In this document: one piece after another, positions 10,870 to 24,940 of the stretch
Layout: each line of letters begins with the position of its first letter
Position numbering within the stretch: the first letter of the stretch is position 1
Source: Ampelomyces quisqualis
Lineage: Eukaryota > Ascomycota > Dothideomycetes > Pleosporales > Phaeosphaeriaceae
DNA length: 64,000 nucleotides
Assembly: GCA_018398575.1 (NCBI GenBank)
Contig: JAGTXZ010000019.1
Span: forward strand, 1,364,001 to 1,428,000
Direction of reading: 5' to 3'
The notes under the pieces: model-generated
The model's database searches: none
Seen by the model: only the letters and a program-made list of their open reading frames with translations
What the model was told of the DNA's origin: nothing
Position numbers and translations under genes: made by a program

Positions 10870-12575
10870 TTACGTCTTTATTCCCTAGCATCTACCCTTA
10901 GGGTCTGCCCCTTAACAGTATTCTTAAGTAGAATAACCTAGACTTAAGGTTAACAAGCCTAATCTCTACTATAGAGTCTGTAACAAACTTAAGACCTAGA
11001 TCCTTTAGTTTAACAGGCACTTCTACGTAGAAGAAGACAAGATTAAGAATAATAATAAAGTTATTCTTGCTATAACTTATATAAAAGGTAATGCTAAAAA
11101 ATAGGTACTTCTAATTATTTAAAAATATATAGATAACAATATTATAGATATAGATAACACTAACCTTCTAAAAGACTAGCACGCGTTAAAGACACGCTTA
11201 CAGTAGATTTTCTTACTTCTTAAGAAATTTGTAATTATAGAACAAAAAATCTAAAGTCCAAAACAAACCTAATTAGCTACTAACTATACTAATTTTTTTT
11301 AACAATACGCTAAACAAATCTAGTAGGATAACACTACTCTAATATGTATATATAAGTAAGGTCTTAAGGCTACTATAGAAGATAAACTTATATATAGTAA
11401 AATATATATTACTACTCTTAAAGAACTTTAGAATAAAGCTATCTGCCTAGACAACAAACTCTACAAATTAGTACTTAAAGATAAGTTATACTTCTTATAT
11501 CTACTATAAGAACACAAAGGATTTTGCCTAAACAAAAGATATTAGAGACAAACACAACTAAACAAAGAATAATAGCGCTACTACTTAAGATAAAGAACTT
11601 ATTAACTAAACCTACTAGAAGTATACGTAGGATACAGACTTAATGCTATGCACTTAAACAACTTTAATAAAGGCCTTAAATAGAAAAGTTACTTAAAGAA
11701 ACAACTACTAAAAGACAGGCTTAACAAGAATAAGATTACTTGTTATAACTATAATAAGGTTAGAAATTATACGCAAGACTGTTACTCTAAGAATAAAGTT
11801 ATACGCTAGCTTAACGTGTTAACTAACACTTTAAAGAAAAATATTAAAGAATAGATTGTAATTTATAATTAGCCTATTATCTAAACAACTAATAGACTAC
11901 TAATAGTAGAATAGACAGAAGACACTTCTACTATTTTATCTAATAACTAGGTCTTAACTAACGCTATGTTATTATATAACTAGGAACAAGACTATAATAT
12001 TAAATAATTCTAATAGATAAGATTACTTCTACTGCAGATATAACAAAACATCTACAACTAGTACAACTAAACTAATAAAGTTAACTAAGAATATATAGAA
12101 TAATGTTACTAATACTAATAAGTATACTATACCTTCTAGATAAACAAGTACTTTCTAAATACAAATAGAGTTATAGAGAAGAAACAATTGCTATACCTAA
12201 GAAACAGAGTCTATAGGACATAGGATTTACAAGAGACTAGAAGAGTCTATAATACCTAGAAAGACTAAGAACTTATACTAGACAAGCTAAATATACACTT
12301 ACTACTAGCTAGCCTTAAACTAATGCGCTAGAATGCAATAGTTAGAGAACTGTGTTAAGAGGCAGACGTAGACAGACTATATAAGACGTGCTGTAACTTA
12401 TACACAAAGTAGACATACTATACTAGCAATAAGTAAGTATTAGTACTAAACTTATTACCTATAGAATACTAGAATAGAAAGGTAAACAAATTGCATTAAA
12501 TCTTACTTACAGATAGATACCTACAGGATCTTTGTAATCTAAAACATAGACTTCTATTATAAACAGCGTGTAATA
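10870..12575 (+). pseudogene. Gypsy-2A gag, with zinc knuckle
   Basis: The capsid region is readable from about 10.93 to 11.60 kb, with segments such as VILAITYIKGNAKK and TNYTNFFQQYAKQI typical of fungal Ty3 Gag. The nucleocapsid knuckle near 11735-11780 reads CYNYNKVRNYTQDC. The second Cys is now Tyr and the His is not kept, consistent with G-to-A changes. Stops fall mainly at Gln codons. The MITE at 12576 interrupts the region between gag and protease. Confidence 0.8.
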
Positions 12576-13421
12576 CGTTAGGAAAACACAACGTTGGCAA
12601 CATCTGCGACATTAGCAACACTGTTGACACGACCATACTACTAGCTACCAGACGGTTCTCGACCGTGCTTGACTGTCCCTAGAGTCCCCTATTTGTTCTG
12701 GTTGCCTAATTAGACTGAAACGCTCAAATTGATCTACCTAATCCACTGGACCTACCTGCCCTACCCGCGCAATTACGTAATTATCTTAAAAACCTAAAAT
12801 ATAGAGCTTAATTCCCTCTTTAAAACGCACTATTTAGAATTTTTATAGCTGCTCTAGTTGCTAAGATGCACAGCAGTAAAGTTTGTAACTTTTTAATGTT
12901 CTTTGCTAAGGCTTGTTTTCGCTAAAGCTCTAGCACTTTAACTAGATAATATATTATATTTTTTTTTAAAGAAATAGTAACTAAAGTGTAGATTTTACTC
13001 TAGGACTAATTTATTTTAATATATTATAGTGTGGGCGTTAAGATCTATTGTGTTGAACGTACTTTAAAGTTTTTTTAAAAAAGTTTATAACTTTAACGCG
13101 CTATATCTTAATAACTAGAGTAGCTAAAACAAATCTGAATAGTGCATTTTAAAAAGGGAATTCCGCTCTATATTTTGTATTTTTAGGTTACTTACGTAAT
13201 TATGAAAATACAGCAATACAGTCACGTGAGTAAAATTGGCAACATTAGCAACACTAGCGACACTAGCGACACTAGCGACACTGTTGGGTTGCTGTTAGGT
13301 TACTAGCGACTAGAAGTGAGTAGGGCGACTTTGGCAAATTGTCTGGTAGACAGTATCGCTGTTGGGCCGCCGCGAGTCGCAGCGATTAAGCCAATCAGAT
13401 CAATCTTAAATTTTCCTAACG
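12576..13421 (-). mobile_element. MITE copy 2 (846 bp, TSD TA)
   Basis: This is the reverse-complement orientation of copy 1. It is flanked by TA at 12574-12575 and 13422-13423. The empty site is present in Gypsy-2B on the other strand near 23.24 kb. Removing the MITE and one TA gives GTGTAATAGCAACTACTACC, matching B apart from one RIP-type change. Confidence 0.93.
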
Positions 13422-13423
13422 TA

Positions 13424-16400
13424 GCAACTACTACCTAATATATTATAGTAGTAAAGTTAACTAACACTTTCTTTAGTAGAAAAAACCTTGCAAGTACTAA
13501 TAGTACAATTACCCTAAGGATACCTGCGCAAATTACCTATATAATAAATAAAATATAAAAAGTTTTTTTAATATATTAGAGAAAGAAAGTATATCTAACA
13601 GAATACTTGTTAACAGCAGCTATATAAACTACACCTAGCAGTTCTGCCTATAACTAGAGTGTAAGAAGCACTATAATAATAAAGAAGCTAATAGATATAA
13701 AAAGAATAAGTCTTTTTTAGAGTTAACTTTAGACTTTAGAAAGAGATCTAGAGCTGCAACGTAATTAACTCTGCTAAGCTTATTAAACTTATAGTAAAAG
13801 TTAACAGAAAAAGAATAAAAGTACTTTTAGATTTAGAATTATAAGTAAACTATATCTTAGGTAATGCCTTGTTAAGAGCTAGGCTCTAACCTTACTAGAA
13901 ACAATAATTATATAAACTTTACATTGCAAATAGAAAGCAAATGCTTAACAAGTTACTTATTAGATATAAGACTACTATAGAACTTAATATCTTAGGAACT
14001 AAATAGGAATTATGCCTAGACATCTTTAGATTAGCTACCTATAATATTATATTAGGACTTTTATAGTTTAGAGAGAATAGCCTGCAGATAGACTAGAAGA
14101 AGAGATCTATCTCTCTAGAGAATTATAACAACATAACAGATTCTAAGCCTATATATTAGTAGTGTTTAATAGTAGATAAAAAGATAATTACTAATGTTGC
14201 TTTAACTAAGACGCAGTTAAAGACATAACTAGTTAACTTAGATAATTAAAAAAGAAATACTAATACGTTATAAGTTTTAGAAAAACGTATTACTTCTAAT
14301 ATACTTAAAGAATACAGAAAGTTTAAGAAACTATTCTTAGAAGAAACAGGTCTAGAAGTACTACCTAAGCATTAGGAGTAGAACTATAAGATTGTCCTAG
14401 AAGAGGAGAAAAGGCTAACCTTTAGACTAATCTACAGATTATTAGAAAAAGAGCTAGAAGTACTCTAGGAGTATATCCAAGTAAACCTAAAGAAAGGTTT
14501 TATCTAAGTATTAGAATTACTAGCTAGATGCCTAATTATTTTGTACTAAAGAAGAATAGCAAACTACAACTATGTATTAACTTTTAAAAACTTAATAATA
14601 TTATAGTTAAGAATTAATACTTACTACCTAATATTTTAGAACTATAGAATTAACTAGCCTATATAAAGATCTTTACAGCACTAGATCTAAGAGGCGCGTA
14701 TAATCTTATACGTATAAAGAAAAGTAAAGAATAAAAGATAGCGTTTAGAACACGCTACAGCTACTATAAGTACCTAGTAATGCTATTTAGTCTTACTAAC
14801 ACTCTAGCAATATATTAAGTACTTATTAAATAATCTGCTTGAAGAATACTTTAATATATTTGTTAAAGCATGCCTTAACAATATCTTTATTAATTTAGAA
14901 AATAAGAAGGAATATATAGAATATGTTTATACAATTCTAACGCTACTAAAAAAGTTCTCTTTAGTAGTAAACTCTAACAAATATAAATAGCACTAGAAAG
15001 AAGTAGAATTCTTAGAATGTATAGTTAGAAAGAAGAAAGTATAAATAAGTAAGGATAAGATTAAAGTTATTAGAGATTAGCTAACGCCTACTATAGTAAA
15101 AGACATCTTATTCTTTCTAAGCTTTGTTAACTTTAATTAACAGTTTATCTAGAACTCTTTACTAATTGCTACGCTACTTACAAAACTTACATAAAAAGAT
15201 ATACCTTAAAAATAAATAGAAGAATAAAGCTAGGCATTTAAGACGCTTAAAAACGCTTATATAGTACTACTTATTCTTATTGCATTTAAAAGCAAAGGGC
15301 TGCTTAGATTTAAAACTAACGCATTGGACTTAGCAATTAAAATGTATGCAAAACAAAAACAAGATAAGAAATAGTATCTAATAGCCTACTACTTACAAAA
15401 GTTTATACTACTAGAAGAAAATTATAATATATATAACAAAGAACTATTTATAATTAAAGTAGTACTTAAACATAAAAGAATCTACGCAGAAAGTTACTTA
15501 GATCTTACAATATACTTAGACTACAAAAACCTAACAACTTTTACTACTACTAAAGTACTTAATTAGAGACAAGTATAATAGTTAGAGATTTTAGAATAAT
15601 ACAAGTTTAAAATTGTCTATACACCTAGAAAAGATAATAGCAGAGCAAATGCTTTTAGCTAAAGATTAGATATTACTAAAACTAAAACTATTAATAGCTA
15701 AAGTATCTTTAGAGGATAAAATAACAGATCTCTTAGACTAGTAAAATACATTTACAATCTAACAATAAAGATTAAAATTGATATCCTAGAGAAACTATAG
15801 GAATTAATTATACAATAACACTATAATAACATAGTATATAGTTATCCTAGAGTAAGCTAAACTATAAAACTAATTTAACAGAATTACTAGTTCAAGAATA
15901 CAAAGAATAAAGAAAGCGCTTATATTAAGAAATGTACAGACTGTTAACGTAACAAATATAGTACACACGCACCTTACAGAGAAATACAGCTAATAGAGCT
16001 TCTAACTAAGCCTTAGACTAACATATAAATAGACTTTGTAACAGGACTACTACTGTTAAAAGACCCTGCTACAGGATTAGCCTATAACGCTATTATAGTT
16101 ATAGTAGATTGCTTTACAAAATACGCTATAATACTACTCTTTTAACAAGACTATATAGCTGTTTAGCTAGCACACGTGCTTAAGAATAGACTTATTAGAT
16201 ATTATAGTATACTAAAGTCACTTATTAGCAATTAAGACAAACTCTTTACAATAAAGTATTAGACTACCTTTATAACAGAAATTAAGACGTAACAAAAGCT
16301 ATTAATAGCTTATTATTTCTAAACAGATAGCTAAATAAAAAGAACAAACAGAACTATAAAAACGTATCTTAAGATATACAGCAACTTGCAACAGACAAAT

Positions 16401-17100
16401 TAGGTTTTACTACTACTAATAGTATAGTTAGCCTATAACAACAAATTATCTAAAGCTATATGTAAGATACTATACTTTGCAAACTACAGATAACATCTAA
16501 ATCTCTTTACAAGAATATTACCTAGCCTAAAGGCTAAAGCTGCTATACAGATAGTAGAAGAAATAAAGAAAACCTATACTAAAATAAAAGAACAAATATA
16601 ACACGCTTAGAGGCAAAGCATCTTATATATTAACAGAAAACAAAAAGCAGCACTTTAGCTAAAAGAAGAGAATAAGTTATATCTCTAGACTAAGAATCTA
16701 CGCACAAAACAACTAAGCAAAGGACTTAACTATGTTAAAGTTAGACTGTTTTTAATTTTAAAAAGAAATAGACTAGTTATATAAACACTTAAGCTCCTAC
16801 TAGATGTAAAGATCTACTCTAGATTCTACGTAAGCCTACTAGAACTAGCTAAACTAGAAATACTGTTACAGTAAACCTTTTGCTATAAACCTAAAGAAAA
16901 AAAATTTAAAGTTAAAAAAATTACAACACACTAAGACAATAACTATTAAAAGAAATACCTAGTTAAAGAGTTAGAGTATAACAACTTAGAAAATATATAA
17001 AAACTAGAGATAAACTTTATAAATTGCTAGCTTCTTTTAGTACACTATTACTGTGCTACAGGGCAGAATAAGAACTAGACTCCTCTAGGATTAACAATTA
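13424..17100 (+). pseudogene. Gypsy-2A pol (protease to chromodomain)
   Basis: Domains in order: protease near 13.79-13.88 kb (KVLLDLEL in place of an LLDSGA-type site); RT about 14.4-15.06 kb with CLNNIFIN at about 14870 where YLDDIFIN is expected; RNase H about 15.2-15.66 kb; integrase zinc motif near 15.93 kb (CTDCQRNK); integrase core with IDFVTGL near 16.03 kb, SNQDKLF near 16.23 kb and TIKTYL near 16.36 kb, where the catalytic Glu appears as Lys; a C-terminal GPY-like block (NYVKVRLFLI) near 16.73 kb; chromodomain about 16.91-17.04 kb (FKVKKI, KYLVKELEY). Catalytic residues of both RT and integrase are lost. Confidence 0.88.
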
Positions 17101-17573
17101 ATCTATAGCTTAGTTTAACAATTCTAGAGCATCTAACTCTTTTAGAATTAGCAGACTAGTATTAAAAATACGCTACTTTTTATAACAAAGAGCTAGCTTC
17201 TGCTTTAGTATATAGCGCAGTTTGTTCTAACGCGCACGCATCTAGAGTACTACTAACTCTACCTCTATCTTATCTGTTGCTAACGCAGCTTCTTTTAACT
17301 TCTTCTACTCTTCTAACTCTTTTAGTTGTTAGTCTAGCTTTAAAAAATCTAGTAGTAGAATATCCTACAGAATACACTCTTTTGCACCTATAGACTTAGA
17401 GTTTCTAAGCTTCTTGCTTAATAACAATAGCTTACAAGGCAAGCCCTTCTAAGAATATTAGGCGTAGGCTACTATAGTAAATAATTCTTTGTTATTAATA
17501 CAATTATCTTAAAGACAATAGTAGTGCACAGCCTAAGAACTTATAAGAATATAAGAATAAAAGAGAAGAATAG
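17100..17573 (+). pseudogene. Gypsy-2A C-terminal tail before the 3' LTR
   Basis: A frame continues past the chromodomain for over 100 codons up to the 3' LTR. It is rich in Leu, Ser and Thr with helical stretches (LTLPLSYLLLTQL). The same tail is seen on the minus strand of copies B (19.18-19.40 kb) and C (62.5-62.8 kb), so it belongs to the family. No known domain is recognised. Confidence 0.45.
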
Positions 17574-18047
17574 TGTTACAAACCTCTAATAGGAAACACA
17601 AAATATTATAAATAAACAAAGAAACAGGTTACAAGACTTAGACCTAGTGTAGAGATATAGCATACTAAGTATATTACGTAACCTTCTTATTAGTCTTTTT
17701 TAGTCTTACTATTTCTTACAACAAGAAACTATAAGAATCTATAATAATAATTAAGAATAATAAAAACTGTAAGAAAAACTAAGTATATAGGAACTATAAT
17801 AAACACTTATAGATTATTATATTTAACTTATGTTTTAACAAACAACTTATGTTATAGACACTTAAGTTAGTAACTAGCTATTTAACTATTGTTACTCTTT
17901 TTAGAAAGCTCTAGCCTTTACTATCTTAGTAACAATACCCTTTGTATCTAAAGTAACTCTGTACCTATCTGCAAAAACTAACTTTAACTGTACTTCTAGT
18001 CTATACTAGCATTCTTATTGTTTGCTACTAGACTAATAGTCTTAATA
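17574..18047 (+). repeat. Gypsy-2A 3' LTR (474 bp)
   Basis: It starts TGTTACAAACC and ends AGTCTTAATA (from AACA). The other three LTRs of this family in the window are 455 bp. This one has a 19-bp local duplication around 17830-17850, in the TTATGTTTTAACAAACAAC stretch. Confidence 0.9.
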
Positions 18048-18627
18048 AGTATAGCGTTTTGCAGCTGTTTGCTAGTAGTTTTACCTGCTAAACGCTACCA
18101 AATGTTAGTAGGTTAGCGCTGCCCTTCTAATTGTACCTGCTCTTAGTAATAAGAATAAGCTATAGCTTCTAGCCTTGTAAACAATAGCTGTAATCTACAT
18201 ATATCTGTAGGAATTTAACACCTTTATTAGAAGTAGAGAAGTTATCTAGAAAAAGACAAATAACGTTAGCAAATAGTAGTAGTAACCTACTAATAACAGT
18301 TTCAACTAGTAACTAGGTTTAGATTATAGTAGGTTTCTATAATAGCTATATAACTTTGTAACGTAAGTAACTAGCTTGCTTTTGCTATAGCTTCTGTCTA
18401 CTGCAAGTGTTATAAATGCTAAGGCTAGTAATTAGCAGTAGATGTTTATTATTCAACGTTAAGTAATCTGTATATAGTTGTGCTAGACTATAGAAGTTTA
18501 AATAGTGCTAACCTAGAAACAGCAATTTAAGTGTAGCTTCTTTCTTCTTAGTACTAACAAGTAAGATAGTAGATAGAAATTAAGCGTTAGAGTTGCAAAG
18601 ATAAGTAGTCGCTTACTATAGGCTACT
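18048..18627. other. Spacer between inverted Gypsy-2 copies
   Basis: This 580-bp AT-rich stretch lies between the 3' LTR of Gypsy-2A and the left LTR of Gypsy-2B. I see no readable gene. It forms the loop of the large inverted repeat made by A and B. Confidence 0.5.
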
Positions 18628-19082
18628 TGTTAAGACTGTTAGTCTAGTAGCAAACAATAAGAATACTAGTATAGACTAGGGGTACAGCTAAGGTTAGTTT
18701 TTGCAGATAGGTGCAGAGTTGCTTTAGATACAGAGGGTATTGTTACTAAGATAGTAAAGGCTACAGCTTTCTAAAAAGAGTAACAATAGTTAAATAGCTA
18801 GTTACTAACTAGAGCGTCTGTAACATAAGTTAAATATAATAATCTTTAAGAGTTTATTATGGTTTCTATATACTTAGTCTTTCTTACAGTTCTTATTATT
18901 CTTAGTCTTTATTGTAGATTCTTATAGTTTTTTATAATAAGAAACAGTAAGACTAAATAAGACTAATAAAAAGGTTACGTAACATACTTAGCGTACTATG
19001 TCTCTGCACTAGGTCTAAGTCTTGTAACCTGTTCTCTTGTTTATTTATAACGTTTTGTATTTCCTATTAGAGGTTTATAACA
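18628..19082 (-). repeat. Gypsy-2B LTR (3' in element sense)
   Basis: This is a 455-bp LTR. On the plus strand it begins TGTTAAGACTG and ends GTTTATAACA. It matches 24941-25395, differing mainly by transitions. Confidence 0.93.
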
Positions 19083-19639
19083 CTATTCTTCTCTTTTACT
19101 CTTATATCTTTATAAGTTCTTAGGCTATGGACTACTATTGTCTTTAAGGTAATTATATTAACAATAAAAGATTATTTACTATAGTAGCCTACGCCTAATA
19201 TTCTTAAAAGGGCTTGCCTTGTAAGCTATTGTTGTTAAGCAAGAAGTATAGAAACTGTAAGTCTGTAGGTGCAAAAGAGTGTATTTTACAGGATATCTTA
19301 CTACTAGATTTTTTAAAGCTAAACTAACAAATAAAAGAGTTAGAATAGTAAGAGGAGTTAGAAAAAGCTGCGTTAGCAATAGATAAGACAGAGGCAAAGT
19401 TAGTAGTACTCTAGATGCGCGCGCGTTAGAACAAACTACGCTATATACAAAAGTAGAAGCTAGCTCTTTATTATAAGAAGCAGCGTATTTTTAATGCTAG
19501 TCTGCTAGTATTAGAAGAGTTAAACGCCCTAGAATTGTTAAACTAAGCTATAGATTAATTGTTAATCCTAGAAAAGTCTAGTTCTTATTCTATTCTGTAG
19601 CATAGTAATAGTGTACTAGGAGTAGTTAGTAATTTGTAA

Positions 19640-22600
19640 GGTTTGTCTCTAGTTTCTATATGTTTTCTAAGTTGTTATACTCTAACTATTTAACTAAGTA
19701 TTTCTTTTAATAGTTATTATCTTAGTATGTTATTATTTTTTTAACTTTAAATTTATTTTCTTCTTTAAGTTTATAGCAAAAGGTTTGCTGTAACAGTGTT
19801 TCTAGGTTAGCTAGTTCTAGTAGGCTTACGTAGAATCTAGAGTAGATCTTTACATCTAACAGAAGCTTAAGTGTATATATAACTAGTCTGTTCCTTTTTA
19901 AAATTAAAAATAGTCTAACTTTAACGTAGTTAAGTTCTTTGCTTAGTTGTTTTATATATAGATTCTTAGTGTAGAGATACACTTTATCCCTCTCTTTTAG
20001 CTAAGGTACTGTTTTTTGTTGTTTATTAATATATAAGATGCTTTGTGTCTAAGCGTATTATATTTGTTCTTCTATTTTAATATAGGTTTTCTTTATTTCT
20101 TCTGCTGTCTATATAGCAGCTTTAGCTCTTAGGCTAGGTAGTATTCTTGTAAAGAGATTTAGATGTTGTCTATAGTTTGCGAAGTATAGCGTCTTGCCTA
20201 TAGCTTTAGATAATTTGTTATTATAGGCTAACTGTGCTATTAGTAATAGCAAAACTTAATTTGTCTGCTGCAGGTTACTGTATATCTTAAGATACGTTTT
20301 TATAGTTCTATTTATTCTTTCTATTTAGCTATCTATTTAGGAATAATAAGCTATTAATAGCTTTTATTATGTTTTAATTTCTGCTATTAAGGTAGTCTAA
20401 AAATTTAACGTAAAGACTTTGTCTTAATTGCTAATAATTAACTTTGGTATGCTATAGTATCTAATAAGTCTATTCTTAAGTACGTGCACTAGCTAAAAAG
20501 CTGTATAGTGTTGTTAAAAGAGTAGCATTATAGCGTATTTAGTAAAGCAATCTACTATAACTATAATAGTGTTATAGGCTAATTCTGTAGCAGAGTCTTT
20601 TAACAGTAGTAGTCCTGTTATAAAGTCTATTAATATATTAGTCTAAGGCTTAGTTAGAAGCTCTATTAGCTGTATTTCTTTATAAGGTGCGTATATACTA
20701 TATTTATTGCGTTAACAGTCTATATATTTCTTAGTGTAAGCGCTTACTTTATCCTTTATGTTCTTAAACTAGTAATTTTATTAAATTAGTTTTATAGTTT
20801 AGCTTACTTTAGGATAACTATATACTGTGTTATTATAGTGTTATTGTATAATTAATTCCTGTAATTCCTCTACAACATTAACTTTAATTTTTTTATTAGG
20901 TTATTAATGTATCTTACTAGTCTAAGAGATCTATTATTTTGTCTTTTAAGGATACTTAAGCTGTTAATAGTTTTAGTTCTAGTAATGTCTAATCTTTAGC
21001 TAAGAGTATCTGCTCTACTATTATCTTTTCTAAGTGTATAGACAATTTTAAACCTATACTATCCTAACATCTCTAACTATTATACTTGTCTTTAATTTAG
21101 TACTTTAGTAGTAGTAAAGGTTGTTAAGTTTTTGTAATCTAAGTATATTGTAAGATCTAAGCAACTTTCTACGTAGATTCTCTAATAGTTAAGTGCAACT
21201 ACAATTGCAAGTAGTTCTTTATTATATATGTTGTAATTTTCTTCTAGTAGTATAGATTTTTGTAAGTAGTAGGCTATTAAATACTATTTCTTATCTTGTT
21301 CTTGTTTTGTATACATTCTAATTGCTAAATCTAATGCGTTAGTTTTAAATCTAAGCAGCTTTTTACTTCTAAATGTAATAAGAACAAGTAGTGCCATATA
21401 AGTGTCTTTCAGCGTCTTAAATGCCTAGCTTTGTTCTTCTATCTATTTCTAAGGTATATCTTTTTGTGTAAGTTTAGTAAGTAGCGTAGCAATTAGTAAG
21501 AAGTTCTAAATAAACTGTTAATTAAAGTTAATAAAGCCTAAGAAAGATTAGATATCCTTTACTATAGTAGGCGTTAGCTAATCTCTAACAACGTTAATCT
21601 TGTCCTTACTTATTTGTACTTTGTTCCTCTTAACTATACACCCTAAGAATTCTACTTCTTTCTAGTACTATTTATATTTGTTAAGGTCTACTACTAAAGA
21701 GAACTTTTTTAGTAGCGTTAGAATTGTATAAACATATCCTATATATTTCTTCTTATTTTCTTAATAGATAAAGATATTATTAAAGTATGTAATAACAAAT
21801 ATGTTAAGGTATTCTTAAAGCACGTTATTAATAAGTGCTTAACACGTAACTAGAGCGTTAGTAAGGCTAAATAGTATTACTAAGTACTTATAGTAGCTGT
21901 AGCGTGTTCTAAACGCTATCTTTTATTCTTTGCCTTTCTTTATGCGTATAAGGTTATACGCGCCTCTTAGATCTAATACTGTAAAGACCTTTGCATAGGC
22001 TAGTAAATCCTATAGTTCTAAAATATTAGGTACTAAGTATTAAATCTTAACTATAATGTTATTAAGTTTCTAAAAGTTAATATATAGTTGTAGGTTGCTA
22101 TTCTTCTTTAGTATAAACATAATTAGGTATCTAGCTAGTAATTCTAATGCTTAAATAAAACCTTTCTTTAAGTTTACTTAGATATACTCCTAGAGTACTT
22201 CTAGCTCTTTTTCTAATAATCTGTAGATTAGTCTAAAGGTTAGCCTTTTCCCTTCTTCTAGGACAATCTTATAGTTCTACTCCTAATGCTTAGGCAGTGC
22301 TTTTAGACCTATTTCTTCTAAGAATAGTTTCTTAAACTTTCTATATTCCTTAGGTATATTAAGAGTTACACGTTTCTCTAAAACTTATAATATATTAGTA
22401 TTTCTTCTTTAATTATCTAAGTTAACTAGTTATTATTTTAACTGCGTTTTAGTTAAAGTAATATTATTAATTATCTTCTTATCTACTATTAAACGCTGCT
22501 AATGCGTAGGCTTAGAATCTGTTATATTATTGTAATTCCTTAGAGAGATAGATCTCTTTCTCTATTCTATCTGTAAGCTATTCTCTCTAAACTATAGGAG

Positions 22601-22960
22601 TCTTAATATAATATTGTAGGTAGCTAATCTAAAGACGTCTAGGTATATTTTCTATTTAGTTTCTTAGATGTTAAGTTCTGTAGTAGTCTTATATCTAATA
22701 AGTAACTTATTAGGTATCTGCTTTCTATTCGCAATATAAAGTTTATATAATTGTTGTTTCTAATAAGGTTAGAGCCTAGCTCTTAATAAGGCATTGCCTA
22801 AAATATAATTTACTTATAATTCTAAATCTAGAAGCGCCTTTATCCTTTTTCTATTAACTCTTACTTTAAGTTTTATAAGCTTAGCTAAGTTAATTGCGTT
22901 GTAGCTCTAGGTCTCTTTCTAGAGTCTAGGGTTAACTCTAAAAAAGACTTATTTATCTTG
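19640..22960 (-). pseudogene. Gypsy-2B pol
   Basis: The minus-strand reading gives the same order as copy A. The clearest surviving piece is the 86-codon open frame 19722-19982. It carries the integrase C-terminal block (NYVKVRLFLILKR), the SRFYVSLLELA segment of chromovirus integrases and the start of the chromodomain (FKVKKI). Integrase core, RNase H, RT and protease follow towards 22.96 kb. Stops replace Gln codons throughout. Confidence 0.85.
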
Positions 22961-23229
22961 TATTTATTAGCTTCTTTATTATTATAGTGCTTCTTGCACT
23001 CTAGTTGTAGGCAGAACTGCTAGGTGTAGTTTATGCAGCTGCTGTTAATAAGTATTCTATTAGATGTACTTTCTTTCTCTAATATATTAGAAAAACTTCC
23101 TATATTTTGTTTGTTATATAGGTAATTTGCGCAGGTATCTTTAGAGTAACTGTACTATTAGTACTTATAAGGTTTCTTTTACTAAGAAAAGTATTAGTTA
23201 ATTTTACTACTATAATATATTAGGTAGTA

Positions 23230-24935
23230 GTTACTATTACACGTTGTCTATAATAAAATCTATATTTTAGATTATAAAGATCCTGTAAGTATCTGTCTAT
23301 AAGCAGGATTTAATACAATTTATTTGCCTTCCTATCCTAGTATTCTATAGGCATAAGGTTTAGTACTAATACTTGCCTATTATTAACATAGTATGTCTAC
23401 TTTGTGTATAAGTTACAGCACGTCTTATATAGTCTATCTGCGTCTGCCTCTTAATATAGTCCTCTAACTATTGCATTCTAGCGCACTAGTTTAGAGCTAG
23501 CTAGTAGTAAGTGTATGTCTAGCTTGTCTTGTATAAGTTCTTAGTCTTCCTAAGTATTTTAGACTCTTGTAGTCTCTTGTAGATTCTATATTCTATAGAC
23601 TCTGTTTCCTAGGTATAGTAATTGTTTCTTCTCTATAACTCTATTTGTATTTAGAAAGTACTTGTTTATCTAGAGGGTATAATATACTTATAAAAATTAG
23701 TAATATTATTCTATATGTTCTTAGTTAACTTTATTAGTTTAGTTATACTAGTTGTAAATGTTTTATTGCGTTTATAGTAGGAGTAATCTTATCTATTAGA
23801 ATTATTTAATATTATAGTCTTGTTCTTAGTTATAAGATAACACAGCGTTAGTTAAGACCTAGTTATTAGATAATGTAGTAGAGGTGTCTTCTGTCTATTC
23901 TACTATTAGTAGTCTATTAGTTGTTTAGACAATAGGTTAATTGTCAATTACAATCTATTCTTTAACGTCTTCTTCTAAAGCGTTAGTTAACACGTTAAGC
24001 TAGCATATAACTTTATTCTTAGAGTAATAGTCTTATATATCATATTTAACCTTGTTATAGTTGTAACAAGTAATCTTATTCTTATTAGGCCTATCTCTTT
24101 AGAGTTGTTTCTTTAGGTAACTTTTCTCTTCTAGGCCTTTGTTAAGGTTGTCCAAGTGCATAGCTTTAGGTCTATACCCTAAGTAAGCTTCTAGTAGGCG
24201 TAGTTAGTAGGTTCTCTATCTTAGGTAGTAGCGCTATTGTCCTTTGTTTAGTTGTATTTGTCTCTAATGTTTTTTATTTAAGCAAAATCCTTTATATCCC
24301 TATAGTAGACATAAAGAGTATAACCTATCTTTAAGTACTAATTTGTAGAGTTTATTATCTAGGCAAATAGCTTTATTCTAAAGTTCTTTAAGAGTAGTAA
24401 TATATATTCTGCTACGTATAAGTTTAGCTTATATAGCAGCCTTAAGGCCTTATTTATATATACATATTAGAGCAGTATTGTTCTACTAGATTTGTTTAGT
24501 ATATTGTTAAAAAATATTAGTATAGTTAGTAGCTAATTAGGTTTGTTTTAGACTTTAGATTTTTTGTTCTATAATTACAGATTCTTTAAGAGGTAAAAAG
24601 ATCTACTACAAGCGTGTTTTAAACGCGTGCTAGTCTTCTACAAGGTTAGTGTTATCTACGTCTATAATATTATTGTCTATATACTTCTAGATGATTAGAA
24701 GTACCTATTTCTTAGTATTACCTTTTATGTAAGTTATAGTAAGGATAACTTTGTTATTATTCTTAATCTTATCTTCTTCTACGTAGAAGTGCCTGTTAAA
24801 CTAGAGGATCTAGGTCTTAAGTTTGTTACAGTCTCTATAGTAGAGATTAGGTTTGTTAACCTTAAGTCTAGGTTGTCCTACTTAGGAATGCTTAGGTATA
24901 TCTATTGCAATATTGCTACTTATTATAAGAGTGTT
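23230..24935 (-). pseudogene. Gypsy-2B gag
   Basis: This minus-strand capsid and nucleocapsid region is homologous to 10.9-12.57 kb of copy A. It starts about 60 bp inside the 5' LTR. Unlike A it lacks the 24-bp repeat array and the upstream extension. It contains the empty MITE site near 23.24 kb. RIP stops are frequent. Confidence 0.78.
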
Positions 24936-24940
24936 TAAAG

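Larger units (their letters stand above)
10740..18047 (+). mobile_element. Gypsy-2A, chromovirus copy without a visible 5' LTR
   Basis: This is a Ty3/Gypsy element in plus orientation. Gag, protease, RT, RNase H, integrase, chromodomain and a 474-bp 3' LTR (17574-18047) are all recognisable. It is the same family as Gypsy-2B on the opposite strand. No 5' LTR is found upstream, and the sequence before about 10.88 kb does not match the LTR-proximal part of B, so the copy is 5'-truncated, recombined or a variant. MITE copy 2 lies inside it. Confidence 0.85.
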
